A stretch of 64,000 nt of DNA from Jonesia quinghaiensis DSM 15701 (GCF_000423205.1 NZ_AUHN01000005.1:310001-374000); one strand, 5' to 3'; counted from the first letter of the stretch, positions 1 through 8,339 are shown. The notes: generated from the sequence alone by a model not told the origin. Numbers and translations are program-made.

Positions 1-2073
1 GGTGTTCAAACACAAGAAGCAATCGACAAACGCCGCGCCCGCCGCTCAACGGTGGCGTATACCGTCAGCGCTGTGACACTCGTCGGTGCCATGGTGGGCT
101 TAGCGTTCATGCCGCAATGGGCGCCCACCCCACAAAGCACCGACGGGGTGGTTAGTGGGCTAACCACTGTGTCCCTCGGTGCACCCTCCTCAACGTTGAC
201 CTGCCCAGTACCGGTCACGGTCAGTGGGTCAGCCGCAACAACCCTTGATGATTCGTTGAACGAGGTGCAAGTAGGGGTTTCTAGTGCGGCACGCGTAGCC
301 GTTGTTGGCGGGCAAGGGACCGTCGATGTCAGTGGGCTGGTGCCGTTTATTGGCAACGACGCCGCTGAAAGCGGCGAAAACACTGACCCTGACGATGGTG
401 CTGATGATTCTGCAGATGCAGATGCAGATGCAGATGCAGATGCAGATGCAGATGCTGCGGGTGCTAGCAGTGCTCCCGCAGCCGATCCGGTATCGAGTGT
501 GACCGGTCACTCCATTCCCGCCGGTGCGGTGCGAGAATACCCGGGCCTGCGTGACGCACTCAGCCTTGTCACCCAGGGTCGCGCCATAGCAGCCCCTAAC
601 GCTGCAGAATGGACCGGCGCCGGAGTCATCACCCGCATCAACGGCGGTGATCTACGCGGCTCGGCAGGGGCATCGTGCATGCCCGCGTCCAGTGAACAGT
701 GGCTTGTTGGCGGATCCACCGAGTTGGGGTCATCAGCGAAACTCGTGGTGCAAAACCCGTCCCTCACCCCCGCAACAGTGACCGTAACCCTGTGGGGGCC
801 ATCCGGCCGAGTTGGGCTCGCAGGCTCCGAATCACTCCTCGTTGCACCCGGAGAACAAACCGAACTACTCCTCGAAGGGGTCGCTGCAGAACAACGCCGC
901 CTCGCCGTGCACGTCGCAGCAGAAGGAGCACTCGTGTCCTCCTACATGCTGCACACCGAACTTGACGGAATCACCGCGAAAGGGCTCGACTATGTGATGC
1001 CCGGCGCAACACCACGCCGCGTCAACGTGATGCCCGGGGTGGCGCTAGGCCCAACAACTGATGACACGGAACGCGCTTCCAGTGTGCGTCTCGTTGCTCC
1101 AGATTTTGGCCCAGTCACTTCCCTCGCTGAGGTGAGTGAAGATGACGCCGCTGAGGTTGGCGGAGACGTCGTAGGGCAAGCCCGAGTCCATGTACTCGGG
1201 GCGAACGGCGAGATCGCCCTCTTTGGGGCGGACACTATTGACCTCGTGGCTGGGCACGTTGTTGACGTACCCCTCACTGGTGTCCCTGAAGGCATGTACA
1301 CCATCGTTGTCGAAGCTGACACTGCTATCACTGCGGCGACCCGCGTCAACCGTGAAGCGCAACTCGACACCGAGTCACGGTTTGGGGTCCCCGCTGACTT
1401 CATGTGGGTGCCCTCCCTGGACAGCCTCACCTCGGTAGGGGAGCCCACCACTGAGGGATTCACCGAGACAGCCTCGGGAACTGATGCTGCTGACCCAAGA
1501 GCCGCACTTGACCAAGACGGTGAGAACACGCCAACCGGGCTGCCGGTCACAACCCCGCAAGGGGTGCTGCCACTCCCTATGGGAATGGCATCGACGGTTG
1601 CGGTGACCCGGCTTCCCAACGCATCAACAGTTGATGAACTCACCCAAGCGATTAGCGACATCCCCCGCGTTTATGCGCAAGACGACGCTGGGGAAGAAAC
1701 TGACGAGGAAACCGCTGCGCGCGATGCGTGGCGCGGCGCCGCGGCAGTCATTGGGCGTGTTGTGTTTTTCGATGCTCAAGGCAAGCAACTGCAAGCCCAA
1801 GATGTGACAGCAAGTGCGGGTCAAACAGTCACCATCGACGCCAACACAGTTGATGGCGCTGTTGCTGTGGCATTCGTTGAAGCCACTGCTCCGGGTGCTG
1901 GTGAAGGTGCTGGTGAAGGCAACCACAGCCAACATTCCGTCGTGTGGTCACTCGTTGCGCGTTCCCCTGACATCAACGGTGCGATGAGTTCGTTCCACGT
2001 GCCAGTTGTCCGCGGAGATTCACCGGAAGTTGTTGTTGAACGATCCGTACGTGCCGGGCTACCTACCGACTAA
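1..2073 (+). CDS. DUF5719-family membrane-anchored exported protein, 5' end missing
   Basis: The reading frame is open from the first base of the window, so the start lies upstream or at the GTG at 52; at least 690 codons are seen. A basic stretch (KRRARR) precedes a hydrophobic segment at about residues 18-40, giving one N-terminal membrane anchor with the rest outside the cell. The remainder is acidic and Ala/Val/Thr-rich with beta-sandwich-like repeats, as in the actinobacterial DUF5719 family, whose function is unknown. A low-complexity Asp-Ala run is encoded by a hexanucleotide repeat (415-456). It faces the convergent zincin-like gene with only 10 bp between stops. The family call is from memory of composition and position beside zincin/DUF3499 genes, not from a search. 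Confidence 0.7.
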   Translation, partial: GVQTQEAIDKRRARRSTVAYTVSAVTLVGAMVGLAFMPQWAPTPQSTDGVVSGLTTVSLGAPSSTLTCPVPVTVSGSAATTLDDSLNEVQVGVSSAARVAVVGGQGTVDVSGLVPFIGNDAAESGENTDPDDGADDSADADADADADADADAAGASSAPAADPVSSVTGHSIPAGAVREYPGLRDALSLVTQGRAIAAPNAAEWTGAGVITRINGGDLRGSAGASCMPASSEQWLVGGSTELGSSAKLVVQNPSLTPATVTVTLWGPSGRVGLAGSESLLVAPGEQTELLLEGVAAEQRRLAVHVAAEGALVSSYMLHTELDGITAKGLDYVMPGATPRRVNVMPGVALGPTTDDTERASSVRLVAPDFGPVTSLAEVSEDDAAEVGGDVVGQARVHVLGANGEIALFGADTIDLVAGHVVDVPLTGVPEGMYTIVVEADTAITAATRVNREAQLDTESRFGVPADFMWVPSLDSLTSVGEPTTEGFTETASGTDAADPRAALDQDGENTPTGLPVTTPQGVLPLPMGMASTVAVTRLPNASTVDELTQAISDIPRVYAQDDAGEETDEETAARDAWRGAAAVIGRVVFFDAQGKQLQAQDVTASAGQTVTIDANTVDGAVAVAFVEATAPGAGEGAGEGNHSQHSVVWSLVARSPDINGAMSSFHVPVVRGDSPEVVVERSVRAGLPTD
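415..456 (+). repeat. In-frame hexanucleotide repeat (GATGCA)6 + GATGCT
   Basis: Seven consecutive GAT codons occur every 6 bp (415, 421, 427, 433, 439, 445, 451), giving seven Asp-Ala pairs in an acidic linker of the DUF5719-like protein. Because the unit is six bases, gain or loss of units keeps the frame and only alters linker length. Confidence 0.95.
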
Positions 2074-2083
2074 CAACGCCGGT

Positions 2084-2677
2084 TTACTCGTCCGGGTCGT
2101 AGTCTGGATCGATCTCTGAGGGGTCTTTACTCAGCACATATGCGATTTGCTCAATAATCACATCGCGAATAATTGACTCAAGGTCGTTGTGGTCATCCGC
2201 GCGTGCTTCCACGGGGCGCCGGTACACAACAATCCGCCCCGGCTGCCCACTGATCGGCGCGAAGTAACGTCCCATAGGGATACCGTGTGCTTCCCATGGG
2301 GAGGGGTCGGAGGGGGGAACATCTTCTACGGCAAATTCCATGCCACTGAGTTGCTTACCCCAGCGCGGTTTTAGCGTACCCACATAGCGGATCACACACT
2401 CATCAAACCGTTCCCGGCGGGTCCGGTAGGCGGGGTGGACTGGCGGAAACATCAAACCACGCAGGCCACGGCCCCGACGGTCACGTTTGCTAGGACGAAC
2501 CGACGCAGGGTCAAGTGTGGCCAACCCGTGAAGAATATGTTCGGCGCCAATCTCACGATCTGGTAACGATGATGGCGGCCGTGATGCCGCGTCAAAAGTG
2601 GCGTGATCGCGCGAAGTTGGGTCTTTCATGCCAGTCCATCCGTTGGTGCAAAGTAGTTCAAGGGTAGATGACATCAC
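2084..2677 (-). CDS. Zincin-like 'metallopeptidase family' protein lacking HExxH
   Basis: 197 residues in the longest form; an internal ATG at 2629 would give 181. The middle (DRRGRGLRGLMFPPVHPA, then RERFDECVIRYVGTL) and the end (PGRIVVYRRPVEARA, then DVIIEQIAYVLSKDP) match the small actinobacterial zincin_1-type proteins found beside DUF3499. Members with activity carry HExxH where this protein reads IIEQIA, so the zinc ligands are absent and peptidase activity is unlikely. It is divergent from DUF3499 and shares a 76-bp promoter region with it. The start is uncertain: AGGG lies too close to the ATG at 2674. Confidence 0.75.
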   Translation of the reverse strand: MMSSTLELLCTNGWTGMKDPTSRDHATFDAASRPPSSLPDREIGAEHILHGLATLDPASVRPSKRDRRGRGLRGLMFPPVHPAYRTRRERFDECVIRYVGTLKPRWGKQLSGMEFAVEDVPPSDPSPWEAHGIPMGRYFAPISGQPGRIVVYRRPVEARADDHNDLESIIRDVIIEQIAYVLSKDPSEIDPDYDPDE

Positions 2678-2753
2678 CCTGTTGTGGTGTGGGGAACACG
2701 TTTCGCGGCGTGTAGTGGCTTTTCTTTGGGTGAAATAAGGGTAGATTTTGGGT

Positions 2754-3488
2754 GTGCCTGTCTCTCGTCAATGTTCTCGTACTGCTTGTTCACGCGACGC
2801 CGTGGCAACGCTGACGTATGTGTACTCTGACTCGACTGTGGTGTTGGGTCCGCTCGCCGTTGCGGCGGAACCCCACAGTTACGACCTCTGCGAAGAACAC
2901 GCGTCGCGTTTAACCGCCCCGCGCGGCTGGGAAGTTGTTCGCGTGGTCGCAGCGTCAGGGCACATGCCAATGGATTCCTTGAATGCTGCTGACAACCAAT
3001 CCGGTTCGTTTGCCGATGCTCGCCCTGGTTACGAGGAACGGGCTGGCGTATCGGGCGGAACGCGGGCAAGTGCTCGCGCTTCTGCACCTACTTCACAGTC
3101 CGCCGCTGAAGAAGTCGAAGCCCGCCGCCTTGAAATCTCCCAACCTTTGCAACGCCCCGACGACGATTGGGCCATCCTCGCTGACGTTGTCAGTTCACCG
3201 TCAGAAGCGCTCACGATCGAAATCCCCCGTGACGTCATCACCGGTTTGAGAAGCGTCCAAAACCTGCCAGAACCCGCCAGCGCACCAACCCCGCAACGGG
3301 CTGCCGGCCTCCGAAGCGTTCCGCGCAGTGTTCCTAGCGCAGGGCGTAACTCGGCAGCAGAACCGGATGAAACGCGCCCCGACGTTGTTGTCCCTCCCCG
3401 GCACGCAGCCGACCCCGCACCAGTTCAAGAAGGCGAAATCATGCGCCGCGGGCACCTGCGCGTACTGCGCGGTGAGGCCAGCTCCTAA
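2754..3488 (+). CDS. DUF3499 family protein
   Basis: 244 residues from the GTG at 2754; a TTG two codons earlier is the alternative. The N-terminal half is the conserved block: CSRTAC, then ATLTYVYSDSTVVLGPLA, then a YDLCEEHASRLTAPRGWEVV segment. Its Cys/His spacing (CxxxxC ... C..H) suggests a small metal-binding fold. The second half is poorly conserved and Ala/Pro-rich. Function is unknown; the family sits next to the zincin-like gene and phosphomannomutase in many actinobacteria, as here. The 3' half falls within a long, gene-free stretch of other frames, supporting this frame as the coding one. Confidence 0.85.
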   Translation: MPVSRQCSRTACSRDAVATLTYVYSDSTVVLGPLAVAAEPHSYDLCEEHASRLTAPRGWEVVRVVAASGHMPMDSLNAADNQSGSFADARPGYEERAGVSGGTRASARASAPTSQSAAEEVEARRLEISQPLQRPDDDWAILADVVSSPSEALTIEIPRDVITGLRSVQNLPEPASAPTPQRAAGLRSVPRSVPSAGRNSAAEPDETRPDVVVPPRHAADPAPVQEGEIMRRGHLRVLRGEASS

Positions 3489-3580
3489 CCGCACCCCAGC
3501 CTTGCCACCGTGTCTGACCGCCTAGCAGGGCAGCGGGTGACTCTGTCCGCATCGTCACGGGAAGCGATTAGGCTTGGGGT

Positions 3581-5089
3581 ATGACTGAACACGCCCCCAA
3601 CGTTGACCTGTCGCAGCTCATCAAGTCGTATGACGTGCGCGGTATTGTGCCGCAGCCTTTTAGCCCGCTGGTAGCTGAGGCTATTGGCGCGGCTTTCGCG
3701 ACAGTTGTTGTGATTCCTGATGCTGGTGACGCGGCGGACCAAACCCCAGCGGACATCGTCGCTGCTGGTGGGAAGCGCCCGCGTGTGGTGATTGGCCATG
3801 ACATGCGTGATTCTGGCCCTGAATTGGTAGATGCTTTTGCGCGCGGTTTGATTCAGGCTGGCGTCGATGTTGTGTTGATCGGGTTGTGTTCAACAGACGG
3901 TTTGTATCACGCATCGGGTGTACTGGATATTCCGGGTGCAATGTTCACGGCCTCCCATAACCCAGCCCAATACAACGGCATCAAGCTGTGCCGCGCTGGC
4001 GCCCGCCCGGTGGGGCAAGACACCGGTTTGTCGAGGATGCGTGACCTAGCGCAACAGTATTTGCAGTACGGATTGCCAGGCGCTGCCACCCAACTGGGGC
4101 AAATCACCCACAGAAACATGTTGCGCGACTACGCAGCCTTCTTACGAAACCTCGTCGATATTTCGACTATTCGCCCCCTCAAAATTGTGGTCGATGCCGG
4201 TAACGGTATGGCTGGCCTCACCGCCCCAGCAGTGTTGGGGGAGGCAGCGGGCCTGTCAGCCCTGCCGTTGGACATTGTGCCGTTGTACTTTGAGTTGGAT
4301 GGTACGTTCCCCAACCACGAAGCGAACCCACTTGACCCAAAAAACCTTGTGGACTTGCAGCGAGCCGTAGTGGAACACGGGGCGGACATCGGCCTTGCTT
4401 TTGACGGTGACGCAGACCGCTGTTTTGTGGTTGATGAGTTAGGTGCCCCGGTCAGCCCATCGGCGATTACCTCGCTGGTTGGGTTGCGTGAGGTGGCGCG
4501 TGAACGTGAGGCGGGCCGCGAACCAGCAGTGATTCACAACCTCATTACCTCGCGGGCAGTCCCTGACTTTTTGGGGGCGGCAGGTGCGCGTGTGGTGCGC
4601 ACACGAGTGGGGCACTCGTTCATTAAAGCCGAAATGGCGGAACATAACGCCATTTTTGGTGGTGAACACTCCGCACACTATTACTTCCGGGATTTCTTTT
4701 TCGCGGACACAGGGATGCTTGCGGCCCTCCACGTGCTAGCGGCGCTTGGGTCACAGCCACACAGTTTGTCCGCTATTGCGGACATGTATGAGCCGTATGT
4801 TGCTTCAGGGGAAATCAACTCTGAGGTGGACGATGTTCAAGCAGCCCGCGCGCGCGTGGTGCAGGCGTATGTGGAGCAGAAAGGTGGAGGCGATGTCGTC
4901 GTTGATGAACTTGACGGCTTGACAGTGTCTCACTGGGATTCCCACCCGCAGTGGTGGTTTAACGTGCGGGCTTCAAACACGGAACCGCTGCTGCGGCTTA
5001 ACGTGGAAGCCGCTGACGAAGACATGATGGTCAAAGTGCGCGATGACGTTCTTGGCCTTATCCGTAACTCTGAGGGAGATAACGCATGA
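3581..5089 (+). CDS. manB: Phosphomannomutase/phosphoglucomutase
   Basis: 502 residues, the usual length for the alpha-D-phosphohexomutase superfamily. It interconverts mannose-6-P and mannose-1-P (and often the glucose phosphates), feeding GDP-mannose and envelope sugars in the cytoplasm. All four signature loops are visible: the phosphoserine loop TASHNPAQYNGIK (Ser125), the metal-binding loop DGDADRC, the sugar-binding loop GEHSAHYYF, and the phosphate-binding loop RASNTEPLLRL near the C-terminus. The ATG follows a 92-bp intergenic region. Its stop overlaps the Trm112 start (ATGA), so the two are probably co-transcribed. Confidence 0.95.
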   Translation: MTEHAPNVDLSQLIKSYDVRGIVPQPFSPLVAEAIGAAFATVVVIPDAGDAADQTPADIVAAGGKRPRVVIGHDMRDSGPELVDAFARGLIQAGVDVVLIGLCSTDGLYHASGVLDIPGAMFTASHNPAQYNGIKLCRAGARPVGQDTGLSRMRDLAQQYLQYGLPGAATQLGQITHRNMLRDYAAFLRNLVDISTIRPLKIVVDAGNGMAGLTAPAVLGEAAGLSALPLDIVPLYFELDGTFPNHEANPLDPKNLVDLQRAVVEHGADIGLAFDGDADRCFVVDELGAPVSPSAITSLVGLREVAREREAGREPAVIHNLITSRAVPDFLGAAGARVVRTRVGHSFIKAEMAEHNAIFGGEHSAHYYFRDFFFADTGMLAALHVLAALGSQPHSLSAIADMYEPYVASGEINSEVDDVQAARARVVQAYVEQKGGGDVVVDELDGLTVSHWDSHPQWWFNVRASNTEPLLRLNVEAADEDMMVKVRDDVLGLIRNSEGDNA

Positions 5090-5331
5090 ACACCGACAAA
5101 AACACACAACGCCACACTGCGACGAAAGCAGTGTCAGTGTCAGCGTTACTTGACCCGTGGGTTGTGGAGATCCTCCGTTGCCCAGTCACCCACGCCCAAC
5201 TGGTTGACGGTGTTGATGCGGAAGGCCGCGCGGAACTCCACTCAACTGACCGCGAAAACCCGTTGGCCTACCCTGTTCGCGATGGGATTCCCGTGCTGTT
5301 GGAAAGCGAAGCGCGCTCACTGTTGTCATAA
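5086..5331 (+). CDS. Trm112 family protein
   Basis: 81 residues containing the compact Trm112 core: LDPWVVEILRCPVTHAQL, then YPVRDGIPVLL. Trm112 proteins are small folds that in other organisms activate methyltransferases; bacterial members (YcaR-like) lack a defined partner. Only one Cys of the usual zinc set is seen. Translation is coupled to manB by a 4-bp overlap. The last 29 bases of the gene are the start of a 118-bp exact repeat that recurs at 8103-8220. Confidence 0.9.
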   Translation: MNTDKNTQRHTATKAVSVSALLDPWVVEILRCPVTHAQLVDGVDAEGRAELHSTDRENPLAYPVRDGIPVLLESEARSLLS

Positions 5332-5420
5332 CCGCCCCTCTCCTCTTATGCCGAGATCCTAGATCTCGCACTGAGATCCTTCGCGTGGGCAAGGATCTCG
5401 GTCCCAAAAGTAGGATCTCG
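5303..5420 (+). repeat. 118-bp exact direct repeat, copy A (includes Trm112 3' end and structured repeat)
   Basis: Identical base for base to 8103-8220, exactly 2,800 bp away; identity ends abruptly on both sides (5302 G versus 8102 A; 5421 G versus 8221 A). It includes the final Trm112 codons and stop, a pyrimidine-rich spacer and one copy of the structured repeat. Copy B has no Trm112 gene body, so copy A is the probable source. Confidence 0.97.
5350..5420. repeat. Structured dispersed repeat, copy 1
   Basis: A 71-bp unit that can fold as a cloverleaf. CGAGATCCTA at the left end pairs with TAGGATCTCG at the right end. Inside, GATCTC pairs with GAGATC, and GAGATCCTT pairs with AAGGATCTC around a CGCGTGGGC loop. 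Five related copies lie at gene borders between 5.3 and 10.7 kb and none elsewhere in the window. It resembles REP/MITE-type extragenic palindromes, but no transposase is present. Confidence 0.9.
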
Positions 5421-5555
5421 GGAGGGGTGGCGCGGCGGAATATTCTTCGTTTAGCCCGCTGAGCAGGTAATATAAGCGCTTCGTGAGGTAATTTCCTTAC
5501 GCGCCCACTTCTTTTCGCGTCGGCTCGCTCTCGCGCCTCCCCATCCCCGCTTCGC

Positions 5556-5626
5556 GTCGAGATCCTAGATCTCGGCGCGATATCCATGTTGTGGGCAAGG
5601 ATCTCAGTCCCAAAACAAGGATCTCG
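5556..5626. repeat. Structured dispersed repeat, copy 2, abutting a start codon
   Basis: Diverged 71-bp copy beginning GTCGAGATCCTAG and ending AACAAGGATCTCG immediately before the ATG of the ABC ATPase gene. Its last arm carries AAGGA five bases before that ATG, so the repeat appears to supply the ribosome binding site. The left hairpin CGAGATC-CTA-GATCTCG is intact. Confidence 0.85.
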
Positions 5627-6535
5627 ATGCGTGACGCAAGCACCATGATGGTTCGTTCGCTGAGTAAACGCTATGCTCAGCGCCAAGTGGTTGATGACGT
5701 GAGTTTTGAGTGTCAGCCCGGCACAATTACGGGGTTGCTTGGACCGAATGGGTCCGGCAAATCCACAACGATGCGCATGATGATAGGCCTCACGAAACCC
5801 GATTGTGGAACTGTCACGTTCGATGGCGTCAGCTACGTTGATCTGCCAGCCCCAGGGAAGAAGGTCGGCTCTCTTCTCGATCCTTCGGCGCACCACCCGG
5901 GACGCTCCGTATCAGAAGTGCTTACCCACACCGCGATGATGCTGGATCTACCAACCAGCTCAGCGCGAAATATTGCGGACAAACTTGGGTTGGGTTCAGT
6001 ACGCCGCCGCAGATTTGGTGCTCTATCCCTGGGAATGAAACAGAGAGTGGCGCTGGCTATCGCGCTACTAGGAGAACCGCGCTACCTGATTCTCGATGAA
6101 CCTGTAAATGGTCTAGACGTTGAATCTTCCCGCTGGCTACGCGACACGTTAGTTCACTACACCAAAGAACGAAACGGGGCAGTGCTCATTTCGACGCACC
6201 TCCTCAACGAATTGCAGGCATTCGCTGACAATGTCGTAGTGATGAGCCGAGGAAAAGTAGTCCACAGTGGCCCGATCGCCTCCCTTGGGGGCGCTGAAGG
6301 GACCATTGTGAAAAGCGAAGATGACCATAGGCTTACCGCCCTCCTAACAGACCAGAACATCCGACATTCTGTGGTCGAGGGGCATCTTGTTGTGACTGCG
6401 ACTCCTCGAACAATTAGCGAATTGTGTTTGACCCACCGTTTGCTTCTTGATGAGTTGAGGCCAGTGCAAGAAAACCTTGAGGATGCCTATCTGCGACTGA
6501 CCTCTGGTGAGTATTCGATTGGACTATCGCAATGA
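5627..6535 (+). CDS. ABC-2 type exporter, ATP-binding subunit
   Basis: 302 residues from the ATG at 5627, chosen because AAGGA sits five bases upstream; a GTG at 5591 would extend it into the repeat. Walker A is GPNGSGKST (39-47), the signature LSLGMKQ (133-139), Walker B YLILDE (153-158) followed by PVNGLD, and the switch His at about 191 (ISTHLL). The size and C-terminal extension fit CcmA/DrrA-like ATPases that energise ABC-2 permeases. The permease start overlaps its stop by 4 bp. The substrate is unknown; a lipid, antibiotic or peptide exporter is possible. Confidence 0.9.
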   Translation: MRDASTMMVRSLSKRYAQRQVVDDVSFECQPGTITGLLGPNGSGKSTTMRMMIGLTKPDCGTVTFDGVSYVDLPAPGKKVGSLLDPSAHHPGRSVSEVLTHTAMMLDLPTSSARNIADKLGLGSVRRRRFGALSLGMKQRVALAIALLGEPRYLILDEPVNGLDVESSRWLRDTLVHYTKERNGAVLISTHLLNELQAFADNVVVMSRGKVVHSGPIASLGGAEGTIVKSEDDHRLTALLTDQNIRHSVVEGHLVVTATPRTISELCLTHRLLLDELRPVQENLEDAYLRLTSGEYSIGLSQ

Positions 6536-7275
6536 TCCAAACACAACACTCCTTCGTTTTTCGTATGCTGCGTCTCACCCATGTTGAATTACGGAAAGTC
6601 ATCACGACCCGTAGTAGCAGATGGGTTCTTATCTCAATCGCGACACTGTGGCTTCTGGCAGGTGGGTTGCAACTCTGGGAAGCATCGGCGGGAGAAGCGG
6701 AAACTATTCGTCCAGCGTCAGCTCTAGCAGGAATGTACTTAACGATGGGTCTTTTCGCTCCGATCCTCAGCATTCTGGTCATGTCCAGTGATTGGCGGTC
6801 ACGTGATGTCATGACACTGTTTGCCTTAGAGCCGCGCCGTCATTTCGTCTTCGGCGCAAAAGTTTTGGCGTCGATGATTTTAGCGCTAGTGCTCTTCAGT
6901 GCTGTGCTGATGCTGTCTCTCATAATGAGCTGGGGTGTGGCAGCAGTAACGGGGATTCCACTGGAATGGGCTGAATACGCTACCGGAATTCATTTGCTCA
7001 CCGTCTCGACAGTATTTGGAACACTGTATGGCATTGGGATTGGCTCAGCACTACTGATTCCTGCGCTGGCTATTGTTGTCTCGTTGGTGCAGATAACAGT
7101 GGATGCTTCACTCACATTAACCCTTGATTGGGGGAGTTACTTTGCGTCTACATCAGTCATGTCACCGTTTGTGGGCGAAGGGCATGTTGGTCCAGCAGTG
7201 ACCTCTTTTGTTTTGTGGTACGTCATGCCAATCGCAGTAGGACTGTGGCGAAATCAAAGTAAGCAAGCCGCATAG
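6532..7275 (+). CDS. ABC-2 type exporter, membrane subunit
   Basis: 247 residues with about six hydrophobic segments separated by short loops, a basic N-terminal cytoplasmic stretch (RLTHVELRKVITTRSSRW) typical of ABC-2 permeases, and a final segment ending in WRNQSKQAA. Translationally coupled to the ATPase gene (ATGA). Together they form a two-gene exporter inside the 2.8-kb segment bounded by the 118-bp direct repeat. Confidence 0.87.
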   Translation: MIQTQHSFVFRMLRLTHVELRKVITTRSSRWVLISIATLWLLAGGLQLWEASAGEAETIRPASALAGMYLTMGLFAPILSILVMSSDWRSRDVMTLFALEPRRHFVFGAKVLASMILALVLFSAVLMLSLIMSWGVAAVTGIPLEWAEYATGIHLLTVSTVFGTLYGIGIGSALLIPALAIVVSLVQITVDASLTLTLDWGSYFASTSVMSPFVGEGHVGPAVTSFVLWYVMPIAVGLWRNQSKQAA

Positions 7276-7815
7276 GCAAGGTTGAGGCGCAGACGTTCAA
7301 GGGCAATGGAAGGGTCCCGAGCAACTACGACAGTTTTGATGCCTAAATAGAGCAACACTCTAGTGTTCGGCCCTGCCATGTTGTTGCGCGCGGTAACTAC
7401 TCAGACGAGGCTTTACTCTCCCTCTTCCCGCCGAGATCCTAGATCTCGCACTGAAATCCTGCGCGTGGGCAAGGATCTCAGTCCCAAAAGTAGGATCTCG
7501 AGCAGCCGCCCGTTGGCGTTCTCATTGGTCTCGCTTCTGCGTGACGCGAAGAGTCGTGATAGGGCTGATAGTTGCTAGCCTTTTTAAAGTTCGTGAAAAG
7601 CGAAGGGGGCCGCAGTTCAGCGCAGAACAGCGCTTTGGATGGCGGGATGCCCCCATCTTCGACCGGTGAAAACTTTTGCGAGGCGGGTAGTAGCGGAGGC
7701 ATGCCCTGGGCGAACAATGATTCGGACTACTGGTATGACTGGTACTACAGGTACGTTGGCGGCACTCAAATCGATAGGGTTAAGCTGGGATAACGAGTAT
7801 TGATTGGATAGTCAG
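7276..7815. other. 540-bp stretch without a convincing gene
   Basis: Holds structured repeat copy 3 (7430-7500). A 73-codon frame from a TTG at 7572 (to 7793) has a Tyr/Trp/Asp-rich end but no ribosome binding site or recognisable domain, so it is not called as a gene. No tRNA, terminator hairpin or other element was seen apart from the repeat. Confidence 0.6.
7430..7500. repeat. Structured dispersed repeat, copy 3
   Basis: 71-bp copy differing from copy 1 at a few bases (GAAATCC for GAGATCC; CTCAGTCC for CTCGGTCC; TGCGCG for TTCGCG). The outer arms CGAGATCCTA/TAGGATCTCG are intact, and the inner long hairpin carries a mismatch. It lies downstream of the ABC-2 permease. Confidence 0.9.
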
Positions 7816-8040
7816 ATGAAAGACTCTTCTCGAAAATCAAACGTATTGTCTTTTCTATTTATCGTGTTCTTGGCGGTAGTTGCCAATGTCGTCGCTTGGT
7901 TGACCGACTGGTCACTGCTCTGGGTGCTGATCGTTGTCATGTCTACCGGTGTCTTGTTGCTGTATTGGCTCGAGTCGCGGCGCCGCAGAACCGTTGAACA
8001 TAAAGTTGAGCGGCCAACGGACACGCATCCGGAGGCGTAG
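7816..8040 (+). CDS. Small two-helix membrane protein
   Basis: 74 residues from the ATG at 7816 (a TTG at 7804 is an alternative). After a short polar start (MKDSSRKSN) come two hydrophobic segments (about 10-30 and 34-55), then a strongly basic stretch (ESRRRRTVEHK) and a short tail. No family is recognised. The last 32 bases of the gene belong to a 44-bp sequence that recurs in diverged form at 8279-8322. It may be an accessory to the exporter or cargo of the same inserted segment. Confidence 0.55.
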   Translation: MKDSSRKSNVLSFLFIVFLAVVANVVAWLTDWSLLWVLIVVMSTGVLLLYWLESRRRRTVEHKVERPTDTHPEA

Positions 8041-8102
8041 TTGTACGCCAACAGCTATTCGTACGCCCAGTCAACAGAGGTACATGACACCCGCGCAGCA
8101 GA

Positions 8103-8220
8103 AAAGCGAAGCGCGCTCACTGTTGTCATAACCGCCCCTCTCCTCTTATGCCGAGATCCTAGATCTCGCACTGAGATCCTTCGCGTGGGCAAGGATCTCG
8201 GTCCCAAAAGTAGGATCTCG
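8103..8220 (+). repeat. 118-bp exact direct repeat, copy B
   Basis: Exact duplicate of 5303-5420, carrying the orphan Trm112 tail and structured repeat copy 4 (8150-8220). The 2.8 kb between the two copies holds the ABC exporter and the small membrane protein. Confidence 0.97.
8150..8220. repeat. Structured dispersed repeat, copy 4
   Basis: Identical to copy 1 because it is part of the 118-bp duplication. It is followed directly by a (TGGCAG)9 tract. Confidence 0.9.
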
Positions 8221-8222
8221 AG

Positions 8223-8276
8223 TGGCAGTGGCAGTGGCAGTGGCAGTGGCAGTGGCAGTGGCAGTGGCAGTGGCAG
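8223..8276. repeat. Hexanucleotide tract (TGGCAG)9
   Basis: Nine perfect TGGCAG units, intergenic, immediately after structured repeat copy 4 and about 60 bp beyond the stop of the first acyltransferase gene on the minus strand. Confidence 0.97.
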
Positions 8277-8339
8277 TGGAGCGGTCGACGGACACGCCCC
8301 CGAAGGCGTAGCCGTACGCCAATTGCAGGGTTAGCGCCG

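Noticed and set aside
990-1661. 223-codon minus-strand frame inside the DUF5719 gene
   Set aside because: Antisense frame in a high-GC gene with Ser/Thr/Pro/Arg-rich composition and no conserved content.
7572-7793. 73-codon frame with a Tyr/Trp-rich end between the exporter and the small membrane protein
   Set aside because: TTG start without ribosome binding site, no domain, and an equally long frame on the other strand; not enough to call a gene.
8041-8334. Frame containing a long Gly-Ser repeat
   Set aside because: The repeat is simply the (TGGCAG)9 tract and the structured repeat read in one frame; the same bases on the minus strand give Thr-Ala runs.
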